The notes under the pieces are model-generated. The model was not told where the DNA came from and did no database searches. It was given only the letters and a program-made list of their open reading frames with translations. Of a stretch of 64,000 bases of DNA, positions 1 to 7,094 are shown in pieces; positions within the stretch are counted from its first letter, which is position 1; every line of letters begins with the position of its first letter. The translations under genes and the position numbers were made by a program. Where the stretch lies: positions 1,240,001-1,304,000 of the forward strand of contig NZ_OW659496.1 in assembly GCF_940143175.1 (NCBI RefSeq). Direction: 5' to 3'. Origin of the DNA: Erysipelothrix amsterdamensis (GTDB lineage Bacteria; Bacillota_I; Bacilli_A; Erysipelotrichales; Erysipelotrichaceae).

Positions 1-241
1 ATCGATGTAAGTTTACAACTGCTGCACGTTTTTCTTTTAAGTAACGTGCTACCTCTTCAGATTCTTCAAATGATCTCGGTTCAAATAAAACCATTTTTGT
101 ATCTGATGGTAATTTAGGCGCCTCTGATGATGCGCGTGGTGTTTCATATTCGCTCAAGCTCTCAGCCTCCTCGTCAGTAAGTTCAAGATATTCATCTTCA
201 ACCGGTGTAAGAATATTTTTAAGTTTATCTTTAAAGCTCAT
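1..241 (-). CDS. sepF: Cell division protein SepF, N-terminal part
   Basis: Partial gene: the start codon is at 241 and 80 codons are present before the window edge. SepF polymerises at the division site, tethers FtsZ to the membrane and helps septum assembly. The sequence has the usual layout: a short N-terminal membrane-binding helix (MSFKDKLKNIL), an acidic disordered linker (about residues 15-45), then the start of the conserved core with MVLFEPRSFEESEEVARYL and AAVVNL, which is characteristic of the family. A GGAGG site lies 7 bases before the ATG. It sits downstream of hpf in the same direction, with about 50 AT-rich bases between them. The C-terminal half is outside the window. Confidence 0.93.
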   Translation of the reverse strand, partial: MSFKDKLKNILTPVEDEYLELTDEEAESLSEYETPRASSEAPKLPSDTKMVLFEPRSFEESEEVARYLKEKRAAVVNLHR

Positions 242-293
242 CGTTCAAACCTCCGTTTTGATAAGTATATCATATCATAATAATAGTTTAAAA

Positions 294-836
294 TTAATCG
301 TTATCGCGATCAACCTCAAGCAATCCATAATCGCCGTCAAGACGTTTATAGACAACTGCTACATCTGATGTTTCATCATCTGTATAAATAAAGAATGAGT
401 GACCCAACATTTCCATATCTACAATCGCATCATTAAGATTCATTTTTTCAGCCACAATGGATTTAGTCTTAACAAGTTTAGATTCTTCTTTTGCCTCTGA
501 TTCTGCAATCATATTTAAAAATGCTTGTGATAATCCCTCACGGTTTTTACGTGAAATTTTTGTTTTATGACGACGAATTTGATCTTCTAATTTATCAACA
601 ACACGGTCAAGTGCTGCGTAGAAATCTTCGTGTAAAACTTCCGCACGTAATGGTCCAATTTTAGAAGTAATTGTAACTTCTACTTTAGAACCTTGAGGAT
701 AAACATTCACAACCACATTTGCACGCCATGAGTCATCTACCTCAAAATACTTGTGTAAGAATTCTAATTTTTCTTCCACTTTTTCCTGCATTGCATCTGT
801 GATTTCCACATTTTTTCCATGAATATAAACTAACAT
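294..836 (-). CDS. hpf: Ribosome hibernation promoting factor, long form
   Basis: 180 residues, the usual length of the long HPF form of Firmicutes. The N-terminal ~100 residues are the S30AE/YfiA fold that binds the decoding centre of the 30S subunit (MLVYIHGKNVEITDAMQEKVEEKLEF at the start, in family position). A linker leads to the C-terminal dimerisation domain (about residues 125-180, with DAIVDMEMLGHSFFIYTD), which pairs two ribosomes into inactive 100S dimers in stationary phase. The start at 836 is supported by AGGGAGGG eight bases upstream. It stands alone between the phospholipase-family gene and sepF. Family assignment is secure. Confidence 0.96.
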   Translation of the reverse strand: MLVYIHGKNVEITDAMQEKVEEKLEFLHKYFEVDDSWRANVVVNVYPQGSKVEVTITSKIGPLRAEVLHEDFYAALDRVVDKLEDQIRRHKTKISRKNREGLSQAFLNMIAESEAKEESKLVKTKSIVAEKMNLNDAIVDMEMLGHSFFIYTDDETSDVAVVYKRLDGDYGLLEVDRDND

Positions 837-864
837 ATAAAACCCTCCCTATTATTGTTGTTTT

Positions 865-1851
865 CTATTTTTGATAAATACTATCATAGTATTTCATCTC
901 ACGTCCTGGTGGACGCCCTGTATCATATCGGCGATCACCAAGAAGTGCGTCGAAATTTACAGGTTCATTGTGTTCTAATGCATCGTTTAAAGCCCCGATG
1001 CATTCACTTCCTAGCACAATGGACGACTCATAGAGTTCCATAAATGTCTCGTTCGATGTTTCATCGATATTTGTTGGGTTTGACCATGTATCACGCTTTA
1101 AATTAAGAACGTCGTATCGCGCATCGATATTCGAATTAACGATATGACTTGAAAACGCCCACGGATAAGCCATTTTACGTTCCAGTTTCTGAATCACTGG
1201 AGTCATAATATTGTGCGGATCGTATAAATAACTCAAAATCTTTTTAAAGGAGCAAATTGCTTCTTCAATCACTAAAGGTTCTAAATATATTCCAAAAACT
1301 TGAACGAGCATTGCTTGATAGAATGATGCAATAACCCGTCGCTCTTCTTCATTGACATCGACAAAACGTTTCGGTTTTAACGATGCCATATCACGCCCTT
1401 TTACATACGTAACCATTAATGAATCAAGCATTGACTCGTACCGGAAATGCCAGTAACGTGTAGCTCCAGCTATTTCCCCACCACGATAAAACACAAATGG
1501 ATGCGCAAGAGAATCTAAAGACCAATGTTGAAAATGTCCGGCAATAAACGCAATAAGAATTGTTTTTCTTCGTTCATCTTTCATTTCCTTTATAAAACTC
1601 ACCGCTTGATTATAAAAATCATTAACATGAGTTCGGTGTACAATCCCACCATAATCAGCGACAATTTTATTCAGTTCCTGATCTTGCCATGGAAATACTT
1701 TGTAGTAAAACAAAATATCTGGACCATTGCTCCCAAGTAAATACGCCCTTGGATGTTTTTTTATCGCTTTTTGGACTGTCGACACGTCAAGTTCATTATA
1801 AACATCGAGTGCCATCAGCCCATGTGTAATAACATTTGGTATGACGGCCAC
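865..1851 (-). CDS. Zinc-dependent phospholipase C family protein
   Basis: About 325 residues matching the zinc-dependent phospholipase C superfamily (bacterial PLC/S1-P1 nuclease-like fold). Likely metal ligands are visible: an early ITHG, then GSNGPDIL near residue 40, HRTHVNDF near residue 75 and AGHFQHWSLDSLAHPF near residue 105. There is no signal peptide, so unlike secreted alpha-toxins it is probably cytoplasmic, as in many uncharacterised Firmicute members. The start is odd: the open frame begins with GTG at 1851, but the AGGAGG site runs directly into that GTG. Relatives usually begin MPxxITH, which corresponds to an ATA codon at 1842-1840, eight bases after AGGAGG. The exact substrate is unknown. 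Confidence 0.8.
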   Translation of the reverse strand: MAVIPNVITHGLMALDVYNELDVSTVQKAIKKHPRAYLLGSNGPDILFYYKVFPWQDQELNKIVADYGGIVHRTHVNDFYNQAVSFIKEMKDERRKTILIAFIAGHFQHWSLDSLAHPFVFYRGGEIAGATRYWHFRYESMLDSLMVTYVKGRDMASLKPKRFVDVNEEERRVIASFYQAMLVQVFGIYLEPLVIEEAICSFKKILSYLYDPHNIMTPVIQKLERKMAYPWAFSSHIVNSNIDARYDVLNLKRDTWSNPTNIDETSNETFMELYESSIVLGSECIGALNDALEHNEPVNFDALLGDRRYDTGRPPGREMKYYDSIYQK

Positions 1852-1880
1852 CTCCTTTATTACATTCTAACAAATTACCT

Positions 1881-3008
1881 CTAAAGTTGCACCACTTTAA
1901 CACAGTTTTCATATTCTACAAATTCCAATTCAAGTGCTACCGCAACGGCTTCATTTACGACTTGACCATGAAATATATTTAAACCGTTTTTAATTCCTGA
2001 ATCATGCATAACTGCATCATGAATTCCACTGTTTGCGATTTTTAATGCATACGGTAATGTTGCATTTCCTAACGCATAAGTTGAAGTCTTTGGTACTGCA
2101 CCCGGCATGTTGGTAACACAGTAATGAACAATTCCCGCTTCAACAAACACTGGTTTGCTGTGTGTTGTGGGATGACTTGACTCAAAACATCCCCCTTGGT
2201 CAATCGCAACATCAACCAAGACTGTCCCTGGTTCCATGATTTTCAAATGATCACGTGTGACTAACTTCGGTGCACGTGCTCCAGGTAGTAAGACACTCCC
2301 AATCACAACGTCTGCACGACGAAGCTCATCTTCAATGTTTTTTGAATCACTATAAATCGTATTTACAGCAGTACCAAATACATCTTCGATATACGCAAGA
2401 CGATCTAAATTTCGGTCCATCACGCTCACCGTTGCGCCTGTTCCTAAAGCTGTTTTACAAGCACTCATTCCCACAACGCCACCACCAATAATGACAACAT
2501 GTCCACCGCGAACTCCCGGAACACCTGACAACAAGATTCCCTTGCCACCATAGGTCTTTTCTAAATATTTCGCACCCTCTTGAATTGATAGGCGTCCTGC
2601 AACCTCAGACATCGGCTTTAGAAGTGGTAATCGACCCAACTCATCCGTTACGGTCTCATAAGCTACCGCTGTAATATTACGCTCCATTAATGCTTTTGCT
2701 AAGGGTAAATTATCCGCTAAGTGTAGATACGTAAAAAGAATTTGATTGGCTTGCATGAGTTCATATTCTTCAGAAATGGGTTCTTTAACCTTTATGATCA
2801 TTTCTGATTGTTTCCAAACAGATGCAGCATCATCGCAGATAATCGCACCATTGTTTTGATATTCTTTATCGGTAAATCCACTTCCGAGCCCTAACCCAGC
2901 CTCTACATAAACTTCATGACCATTTTTAATATATTCAATAACATGTGAAGGCATAATCCCAACACGTTGTTCAAAATCTTTTCGTTCTTTTACAGATCCT
3001 ATACGCAT
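1881..3008 (-). CDS. ald: Alanine dehydrogenase
   Basis: 375 residues from the ATG at 3008; oxidises L-alanine to pyruvate and ammonia with NAD+, or the reverse. The N-terminal substrate domain starts MRIGSVKERKDFEQRV and contains KVKEPISEEY. The Rossmann NAD domain shows VVIIGGGVVGMSAC near residues 170-182, followed by the VMDRNLDRL strand. Length matches the family. The frame is open for 17 codons further upstream, but the ATG at 3008 has an AAGGAG site and overlaps the stop of the HAD gene by one base (TAATG), which implies translational coupling. The two genes therefore form one unit. Ald is usually catabolic or supplies alanine in starvation. Confidence 0.93.
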   Translation of the reverse strand: MRIGSVKERKDFEQRVGIMPSHVIEYIKNGHEVYVEAGLGLGSGFTDKEYQNNGAIICDDAASVWKQSEMIIKVKEPISEEYELMQANQILFTYLHLADNLPLAKALMERNITAVAYETVTDELGRLPLLKPMSEVAGRLSIQEGAKYLEKTYGGKGILLSGVPGVRGGHVVIIGGGVVGMSACKTALGTGATVSVMDRNLDRLAYIEDVFGTAVNTIYSDSKNIEDELRRADVVIGSVLLPGARAPKLVTRDHLKIMEPGTVLVDVAIDQGGCFESSHPTTHSKPVFVEAGIVHYCVTNMPGAVPKTSTYALGNATLPYALKIANSGIHDAVMHDSGIKNGLNIFHGQVVNEAVAVALELEFVEYENCVKVVQL

Positions 3009-3745
3009 TAAAACAACTCCTTTATTTTCTTTAACAAATCTTCGCGTGTTCCGCTCCAATCACACAGATAATCGGTTCCACGATGAATCAGATTATCTGT
3101 TAGTAACCATGTTTTCATCCCAAACTGAGACGCCATCATATCTTCTTCGACATCATTTCCAATCATTAAACATGTTTTTGGATCCAACATATTATCACGT
3201 ATGATTTCTTCATAGTACATTGGGTTTGGTTTACAATGATGGTTTTTCTCAAATCGGGTAATATCATCAAAGTCATCCAATTCAAGGCCCGACCACCAGA
3301 TGCGTTTATCTGTAGCCAGTTTTGGGAAAAGCGGATTTGTCGCTAAAATTACTTTATAACCCTTTTCTTTGAGGTAACGCACCGTTTCAACCATCGGTTT
3401 TGAAATCGATGTTACAGTTTCAACGATATTGTATTCATTTTCATAATAATCATCTAATATCGTATCAATTTGATGTTTGATTTCCGATCCAACAAGGGAT
3501 TCAAAACAAGTATAAAAAACCTGTTCGTTTGTTTTAAATCCATCCTTATTTTGAATCATTGCCGCACTTGATTTCCACAAGGCCTTAGCCATCAATTCCG
3601 GTTCGATTATATGTGCAACCTTTTGCGTAATTGATGTTAAATATGTTCGTTCAAAGTCATCCCCATCAAGCGGTAGAATTGTACCGTCCAAATCAAAGAG
3701 TACTGTATCAATTCCGAGTGCATTGCTCAAGTTTACATTTTTCAT
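3008..3745 (-). CDS. HAD-family hydrolase
   Basis: 245-residue haloacid dehalogenase superfamily phosphatase. Motif I is VLFDLDGTILPLDG near residues 17-29 with the nucleophile Asp and the second Asp; motif II is ILATNP near residue 133; the motif III/IV region has KPNPMYYEEI and MIGNDVEEDMMAS. The insert between motif I and II is helical (type C1 cap). Such proteins dephosphorylate small phosphorylated metabolites, and the substrate cannot be read from sequence. A GGGAGG site precedes the ATG. The stop overlaps the ald start by one base, so the pair is co-translated, but I see no evident metabolic link. Confidence 0.88.
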   Translation of the reverse strand: MKNVNLSNALGIDTVLFDLDGTILPLDGDDFERTYLTSITQKVAHIIEPELMAKALWKSSAAMIQNKDGFKTNEQVFYTCFESLVGSEIKHQIDTILDDYYENEYNIVETVTSISKPMVETVRYLKEKGYKVILATNPLFPKLATDKRIWWSGLELDDFDDITRFEKNHHCKPNPMYYEEIIRDNMLDPKTCLMIGNDVEEDMMASQFGMKTWLLTDNLIHRGTDYLCDWSGTREDLLKKIKELF

Positions 3746-3825
3746 GTGTTACCTCCCACTTTTTTGAATTATATCATAAGTGTTAAATATTCTTATCATT
3801 AAGTTTCAATCTATCGCTCATTTTA

Positions 3826-3854
3826 TTGCTTAATGAACCTCAATTTGTTATAGT
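3826..3854 (+). promoter_or_regulatory. Promoter of the mgtA leader
   Basis: TTGCTT at 3826-3831 and TATAGT at 3849-3854 are separated by 17 bases. The transcript would begin near 3861, directly before the strong ribosome site of the leader ORF, so almost all of the 5' leader is the ORF itself. Confidence 0.6.
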
Positions 3855-3878
3855 TTTAAAGCGAGGAGGTGGAAACCA

Positions 3879-3968
3879 ATGGAAGGTCAGAGTTGCATGA
3901 ACGATAGTATTAGTGAACGATCTTTGGATGATGACCCCTTGGGTGCACCTCAAGAAAGTCATCGATAA
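3879..3968 (+). CDS. Acidic/proline leader peptide upstream of mgtA
   Basis: 29-codon ORF (starts MEGQSCMNDS, ends APQESHR) with a near-perfect GAGGAGGTGG ribosome site, too short for routine gene calling. Residues 17-20 are Asp-Asp-Asp-Pro. In Salmonella the mgtA leader MgtL also has acidic residues alternating with prolines, and such stretches destabilise the translating ribosome when Mg2+ is low (intrinsic ribosome destabilisation). Its position 40 bases before an MgtA-type ATPase fits the same role. A hairpin (3929-3964) is built from the codons of the Asp-Pro stretch and beyond. The ORF and ribosome site are seen; the sensing role is inferred by analogy. I recognise no homolog of this peptide. 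Confidence 0.65.
   Translation: MEGQSCMNDSISERSLDDDPLGAPQESHR
3929..3964 (+). promoter_or_regulatory. Hairpin at the 3' end of the mgtA leader ORF
   Basis: Outer stem GATGAC (3930-3935) pairs with GTCATC (3958-3963); inner stem CTTGGG (3938-3943) pairs with CTCAAG (3949-3954) around a five-base loop. There is only a weak T tract behind it. A second hairpin, TTCATAC/GTATGAA (3975-3994), stands just before the mgtA ribosome site AAGGGAG. CCCTT at 3936-3940 could also pair with AAGGG of that site. The arrangement suits attenuation, but which structure forms is unknown. Confidence 0.5.
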
Positions 3969-4008
3969 ATTTTGTTCATACAAGACAGTATGAAGGGAGT
4001 TTATAACT

Positions 4009-6597
4009 ATGTCAGAAATGAAAAAAGAGCTAATTCAAACACTTCAACTTAATCAAGAAGATTTGTTTGAACAATTGGATGCATCTCCGGAGGGTTATAC
4101 ATCCAATCGAGCAGAGGAAAAGCTCGAAGAATTTGGTCCAAATGTGATCAAACCTCAAAAGAAGAAAAACCCTCTTATTGGATTCGTTAATGTTTTAATT
4201 AATCCATTTAACTTAGTATTGATGGTAGTTATTGTAATTACATTTATTACAGATATTTTATTAACACAGGAAAAAGATTATTTAACCATTTCGATTTTAG
4301 CGATTATCATTATAATTTCGACGCTAATTTCATTTATTCAGGATGAACGCTCAAGTGCGGCCAGCGAGAAACTCTTAAATATGGTGTCAAATACAACGGC
4401 AGCACTACGTGATGGTCAGTTTATTGAAATTCCAATTGATGATTTGGTCTTAGGTGATGTTGTACGGCTTTCTGCCGGAGACATCATTCCAGCTGATATG
4501 CGTGTAATATCCGCAAAAGACTTATTTATATCACAAGCCACATTAACTGGTGAATCACAACCCATCGAGAAGTTTGTAAAGTTTGATGAGTCTCAAATGG
4601 ACGCAGACAGTGATTACACGAACTTATGTTTAATGGGAACTAACGTTGTTTCCGGTACAGCTCGTGCAGTTGTAATTCGTACTGGGAGCGATACCTATCT
4701 TGGACAAATGAATCGATCATTAAAGAATTCGAAACGTCCAAACAGTTTTGAGAGCAGTATTTCGACAGTAAGTCGCTTACTCATGAAATTAATGCTAATC
4801 ATGTTACCCGCTATTTTCATCATTAACTGGGTGTTTAAAGCAAATCCAATTGAATCTTTTGTTTTTGCACTTACTGTTGCCGTTGGATTAACACCAGAAA
4901 TGTTACCCGTTGTATTGAGCAGTGGCTTGGCACGTGGTGCCATCAACATGTCAAAGCATCAAACGATCGTAAAATCACAAAGTTCAATTTCATCATTTGG
5001 TGAGATGGATGTATTATGTACCGATAAAACGGGGACGATAACTCAAGATGATATTATTTTAGAACGCTACATGGATACAACCGGTGAAGATGACATGCGT
5101 GTATTACGTCATGCTTATCTGAACTCTTATTTCCAAAGCGGACTCAAAAACTTGATTGACCTCGCTATTATTGAACGTGCAACAAGTTACAATATGGATG
5201 ACCTTGTAAACTATTACACAATTGTTGATGAGATTCCTTTTGACTTTGCACGCCGTCGAATGAGTGTTATTTTGGAAGATAGTAACGATAAAAAACAGCT
5301 CATTACAAAAGGTGCTGTTGAAGAAATTATGAAATTATGTTCACACATTGACCGAGATGGAAAAGTATTTCCACTTGACGATGAAACGCGTGAAGAAGCA
5401 ATGGATGTATATATGCAACATAATAATGACGGTTTGCGTATGATTGCTGTTGCTCAGAAAAATGAATTGCCTACAGATCATGAGTTTGGTGTCGAAGATG
5501 AGAAAGATTTGGTTCTAATCGGTTTCATCGGTTTCCTTGATCCACCTAAAGAAAGTGCCAAACCAACAATTGAAAGTTTAAACCGTCATGGTGTTGATGT
5601 TGTAGTTATCACTGGTGATAGTTTAGGCGTTGCTAAAAAAGTATGTAGTAAAGTTGGTATTGATACTGAAGTAACTTATATGGGTAAAGATATTGAAGAA
5701 ATGAGTGATGAACAGCTTCAATCCGTTGTTGAATCCTGTCACCTCTTTGCTAAAATATCCCCTGTACAAAAACAACGTATTGTAGAAGCATTCCAAGCGA
5801 ATAATCATACCGTTGGTTTCTTAGGCGACGGCATTAACGACGCGCTTGCACTAAAACAAGCTGATGTTGGTATCTCGGTTGATACTGCTGTAGATATCGC
5901 TAAAGAGAGTGCTGACATCATTCTTCTGAAAAAAGACTTAACTGTTTTAGAAAAAGGAATTATGGAAGGCCGTAAGACCATTGTAAATATGATTAAGTAT
6001 CTCGAAATGGCTGTAAGTGGTAATGTTGGGAATATGATTTCCGTAATTGTAGCAAGTGTGTTCTTGCCATTCTTACCACTATTACCTGTTCATATTCTTG
6101 TTCAAAATTTACTCAGTGATCTTGCCCAAACTGGAATTCCATTCGATAACTGTGATGACTCAGATCTCGATAAACCTCGCAAGCTTGAATCAGAACGATT
6201 GGTTCACTTTATGTCTGTATTTGGACCTTTAAGTTCTGTCTTTGATATTATGTGCTTTATCGTGTTATGGTATGTTCTAGGCGTGAATACAGCCGAACAA
6301 GCTACCTTATTTCAAACATTCTGGTTCACATTCGGAATCTTATCTCAAGCACTCATTATCTTTGTAATTCGTGCTAAAAAGCCGTTCTCATTCAAAAACA
6401 AACCTGCATCAATTTTGGTTGGTGTATCGACACTTGCTGTCATTATTACCTTGATCTTCGTTCTAACACCGCTTGCTAAGTCAATTGAACTTCAAATCTT
6501 AAGTTTAAACCATCTGACATATGTTCTTGGAATCGTAGGTCTATACCTTATTACCACCGCAATTGTTAAGAAATTTGTTTGGACGCCATTGGATTAA
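4009..6597 (+). CDS. mgtA: Magnesium-importing P-type ATPase
   Basis: 862-residue P-type ATPase of the type IIIB Mg2+ family; moves Mg2+ into the cell at the cost of ATP. Visible motifs: N-terminal cation-transporter domain (residues 10-75), actuator loop LTGESQPI near residue 180, phosphorylated Asp in CTDKTGTIT near residue 340, and GDGINDALALKQADVGIS near residue 610. After this, IPFDNCDDSDLDKP near residues 708-721 resembles the IPFDNVD segment typical of MgtA/MgtB. About ten membrane spans. AAGGGAG precedes the ATG at 4009. Transcribed alone, after the acidic leader ORF, and followed by a strong terminator shared with rpmE2 on the other strand. Regulation by Mg2+ is likely. Confidence 0.94.
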   Translation: MSEMKKELIQTLQLNQEDLFEQLDASPEGYTSNRAEEKLEEFGPNVIKPQKKKNPLIGFVNVLINPFNLVLMVVIVITFITDILLTQEKDYLTISILAIIIIISTLISFIQDERSSAASEKLLNMVSNTTAALRDGQFIEIPIDDLVLGDVVRLSAGDIIPADMRVISAKDLFISQATLTGESQPIEKFVKFDESQMDADSDYTNLCLMGTNVVSGTARAVVIRTGSDTYLGQMNRSLKNSKRPNSFESSISTVSRLLMKLMLIMLPAIFIINWVFKANPIESFVFALTVAVGLTPEMLPVVLSSGLARGAINMSKHQTIVKSQSSISSFGEMDVLCTDKTGTITQDDIILERYMDTTGEDDMRVLRHAYLNSYFQSGLKNLIDLAIIERATSYNMDDLVNYYTIVDEIPFDFARRRMSVILEDSNDKKQLITKGAVEEIMKLCSHIDRDGKVFPLDDETREEAMDVYMQHNNDGLRMIAVAQKNELPTDHEFGVEDEKDLVLIGFIGFLDPPKESAKPTIESLNRHGVDVVVITGDSLGVAKKVCSKVGIDTEVTYMGKDIEEMSDEQLQSVVESCHLFAKISPVQKQRIVEAFQANNHTVGFLGDGINDALALKQADVGISVDTAVDIAKESADIILLKKDLTVLEKGIMEGRKTIVNMIKYLEMAVSGNVGNMISVIVASVFLPFLPLLPVHILVQNLLSDLAQTGIPFDNCDDSDLDKPRKLESERLVHFMSVFGPLSSVFDIMCFIVLWYVLGVNTAEQATLFQTFWFTFGILSQALIIFVIRAKKPFSFKNKPASILVGVSTLAVIITLIFVLTPLAKSIELQILSLNHLTYVLGIVGLYLITTAIVKKFVWTPLD

Positions 6598-6604
6598 AAA
6601 CAAT

Positions 6605-6637
6605 AGCCCTTATCTTTTAAAAGATAAGGGCTTTTTT
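6605..6637. terminator. Bidirectional terminator, mgtA / rpmE2
   Basis: Perfect 14-bp inverted repeat (arms 6605-6618 and 6619-6632, AGCCCTTATCTTTT and its complement) followed by T residues on the plus side. It lies between two convergent genes. Confidence 0.9.
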
Positions 6638-6638
6638 A

Positions 6639-6884
6639 TTACTTCGCGTTAAACTTGCGATTAAATTTCGCAATTTGACCCTCAACACGTGCCTCACGTT
6701 GTTTTCCCGTATAAAACGGATGCGATGTTGAAGAGCTATCAAGATTCACAAGTGGCATCACGGTACCATCCTCAAGTGTTATCGTTTTATCAGTTTTAAT
6801 CGTTGAACCAATAATAAATTGAGCTTGCGTGTTGATATCCATAAATACTACATTTCGATATTCTGGATGAATTCCTTTTTTCAT
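6639..6884 (-). CDS. rpmE2: 50S ribosomal protein L31 type B
   Basis: 81 residues, the length of the type B L31 family. It has MKKGIHPEYRNVVFMD at the N-terminus and the type B signature SSSTSHPFYTGKQ near residues 51-63. It has none of the Cys residues of the zinc-binding type A L31, so it is the zinc-independent form. In many bacteria the C-minus form replaces RpmE during zinc shortage; here no type A copy is in view. Its ribosome site (AAGGG) lies inside the last codons of the upstream 35-codon ORF, so the two are co-translated. A conserved promoter lies before that ORF. Confidence 0.95.
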   Translation of the reverse strand: MKKGIHPEYRNVVFMDINTQAQFIIGSTIKTDKTITLEDGTVMPLVNLDSSSTSHPFYTGKQREARVEGQIAKFNRKFNAK

Positions 6885-6886
6885 AC

Positions 6887-6994
6887 TTATTTTCCCTTCT
6901 TTCGATAGTGTTTAATAATCTTTAGTGCTCGTTTTCGTGTTTTAAGATTGGGTGATTTAAGATTTCGATATGCAGTTGAACGATCATTTTTCAT
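6887..6994 (-). CDS. 35-aa basic protein, probable small metal-homeostasis family
   Basis: Short ORF missed by length cut-offs: ATG at 6994 after a GGAGGG site, stop at 6887, only two bases before the rpmE2 start. The peptide (starts MKNDRSTAYRNLKSPN, ends HYRKKGK) is strongly basic with the segment LKTRKRALKIIK. From memory it resembles a tiny Firmicute family named putative metal homeostasis protein, often near zinc-responsive ribosomal genes; I cannot confirm this without a search. The strong SD, codon structure and tight coupling to rpmE2 make it a real gene. It could also be an RNA- or ribosome-binding peptide. Confidence 0.75.
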   Translation of the reverse strand: MKNDRSTAYRNLKSPNLKTRKRALKIIKHYRKKGK

Positions 6995-7010
6995 AGGTTC
7001 CCTCCTCTAG

Positions 7011-7060
7011 TTGCAAACGTTTCGCATTTAGATATTATCCTACTCTCTATAATTTGTCAA
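7011..7060 (-). promoter_or_regulatory. Promoter and near-palindrome before the sORF-rpmE2 unit
   Basis: TTGACA (7055-7060, minus strand) and TAATAT (7032-7037) with a 17-base spacer. The near-palindrome TTGCAAACGTTTCGCA (7011-7026) covers the expected transcript start, a good operator position. It does not match the usual Zur box and is two mismatches from a cre site, so the regulator is open. Confidence 0.65.
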
Positions 7061-7061
7061 T

Positions 7062-7094
7062 AAAAAAAGACAGGTGGCTTAAAGCACACGTGTC
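7062..7094 (-). terminator. Terminator of sbcDC
   Basis: On the minus strand GACACGTGTGC and GCCACCTGTC form an imperfect stem around a five-base loop followed by seven T residues; the stem includes the last codons of sbcC. Confidence 0.7.

Noticed and set aside
3855-4008. M-box or other known riboswitch before mgtA
   Set aside because: The leader is almost fully occupied by the 29-codon ORF and lacks the conserved M-box core or the pairing needed.
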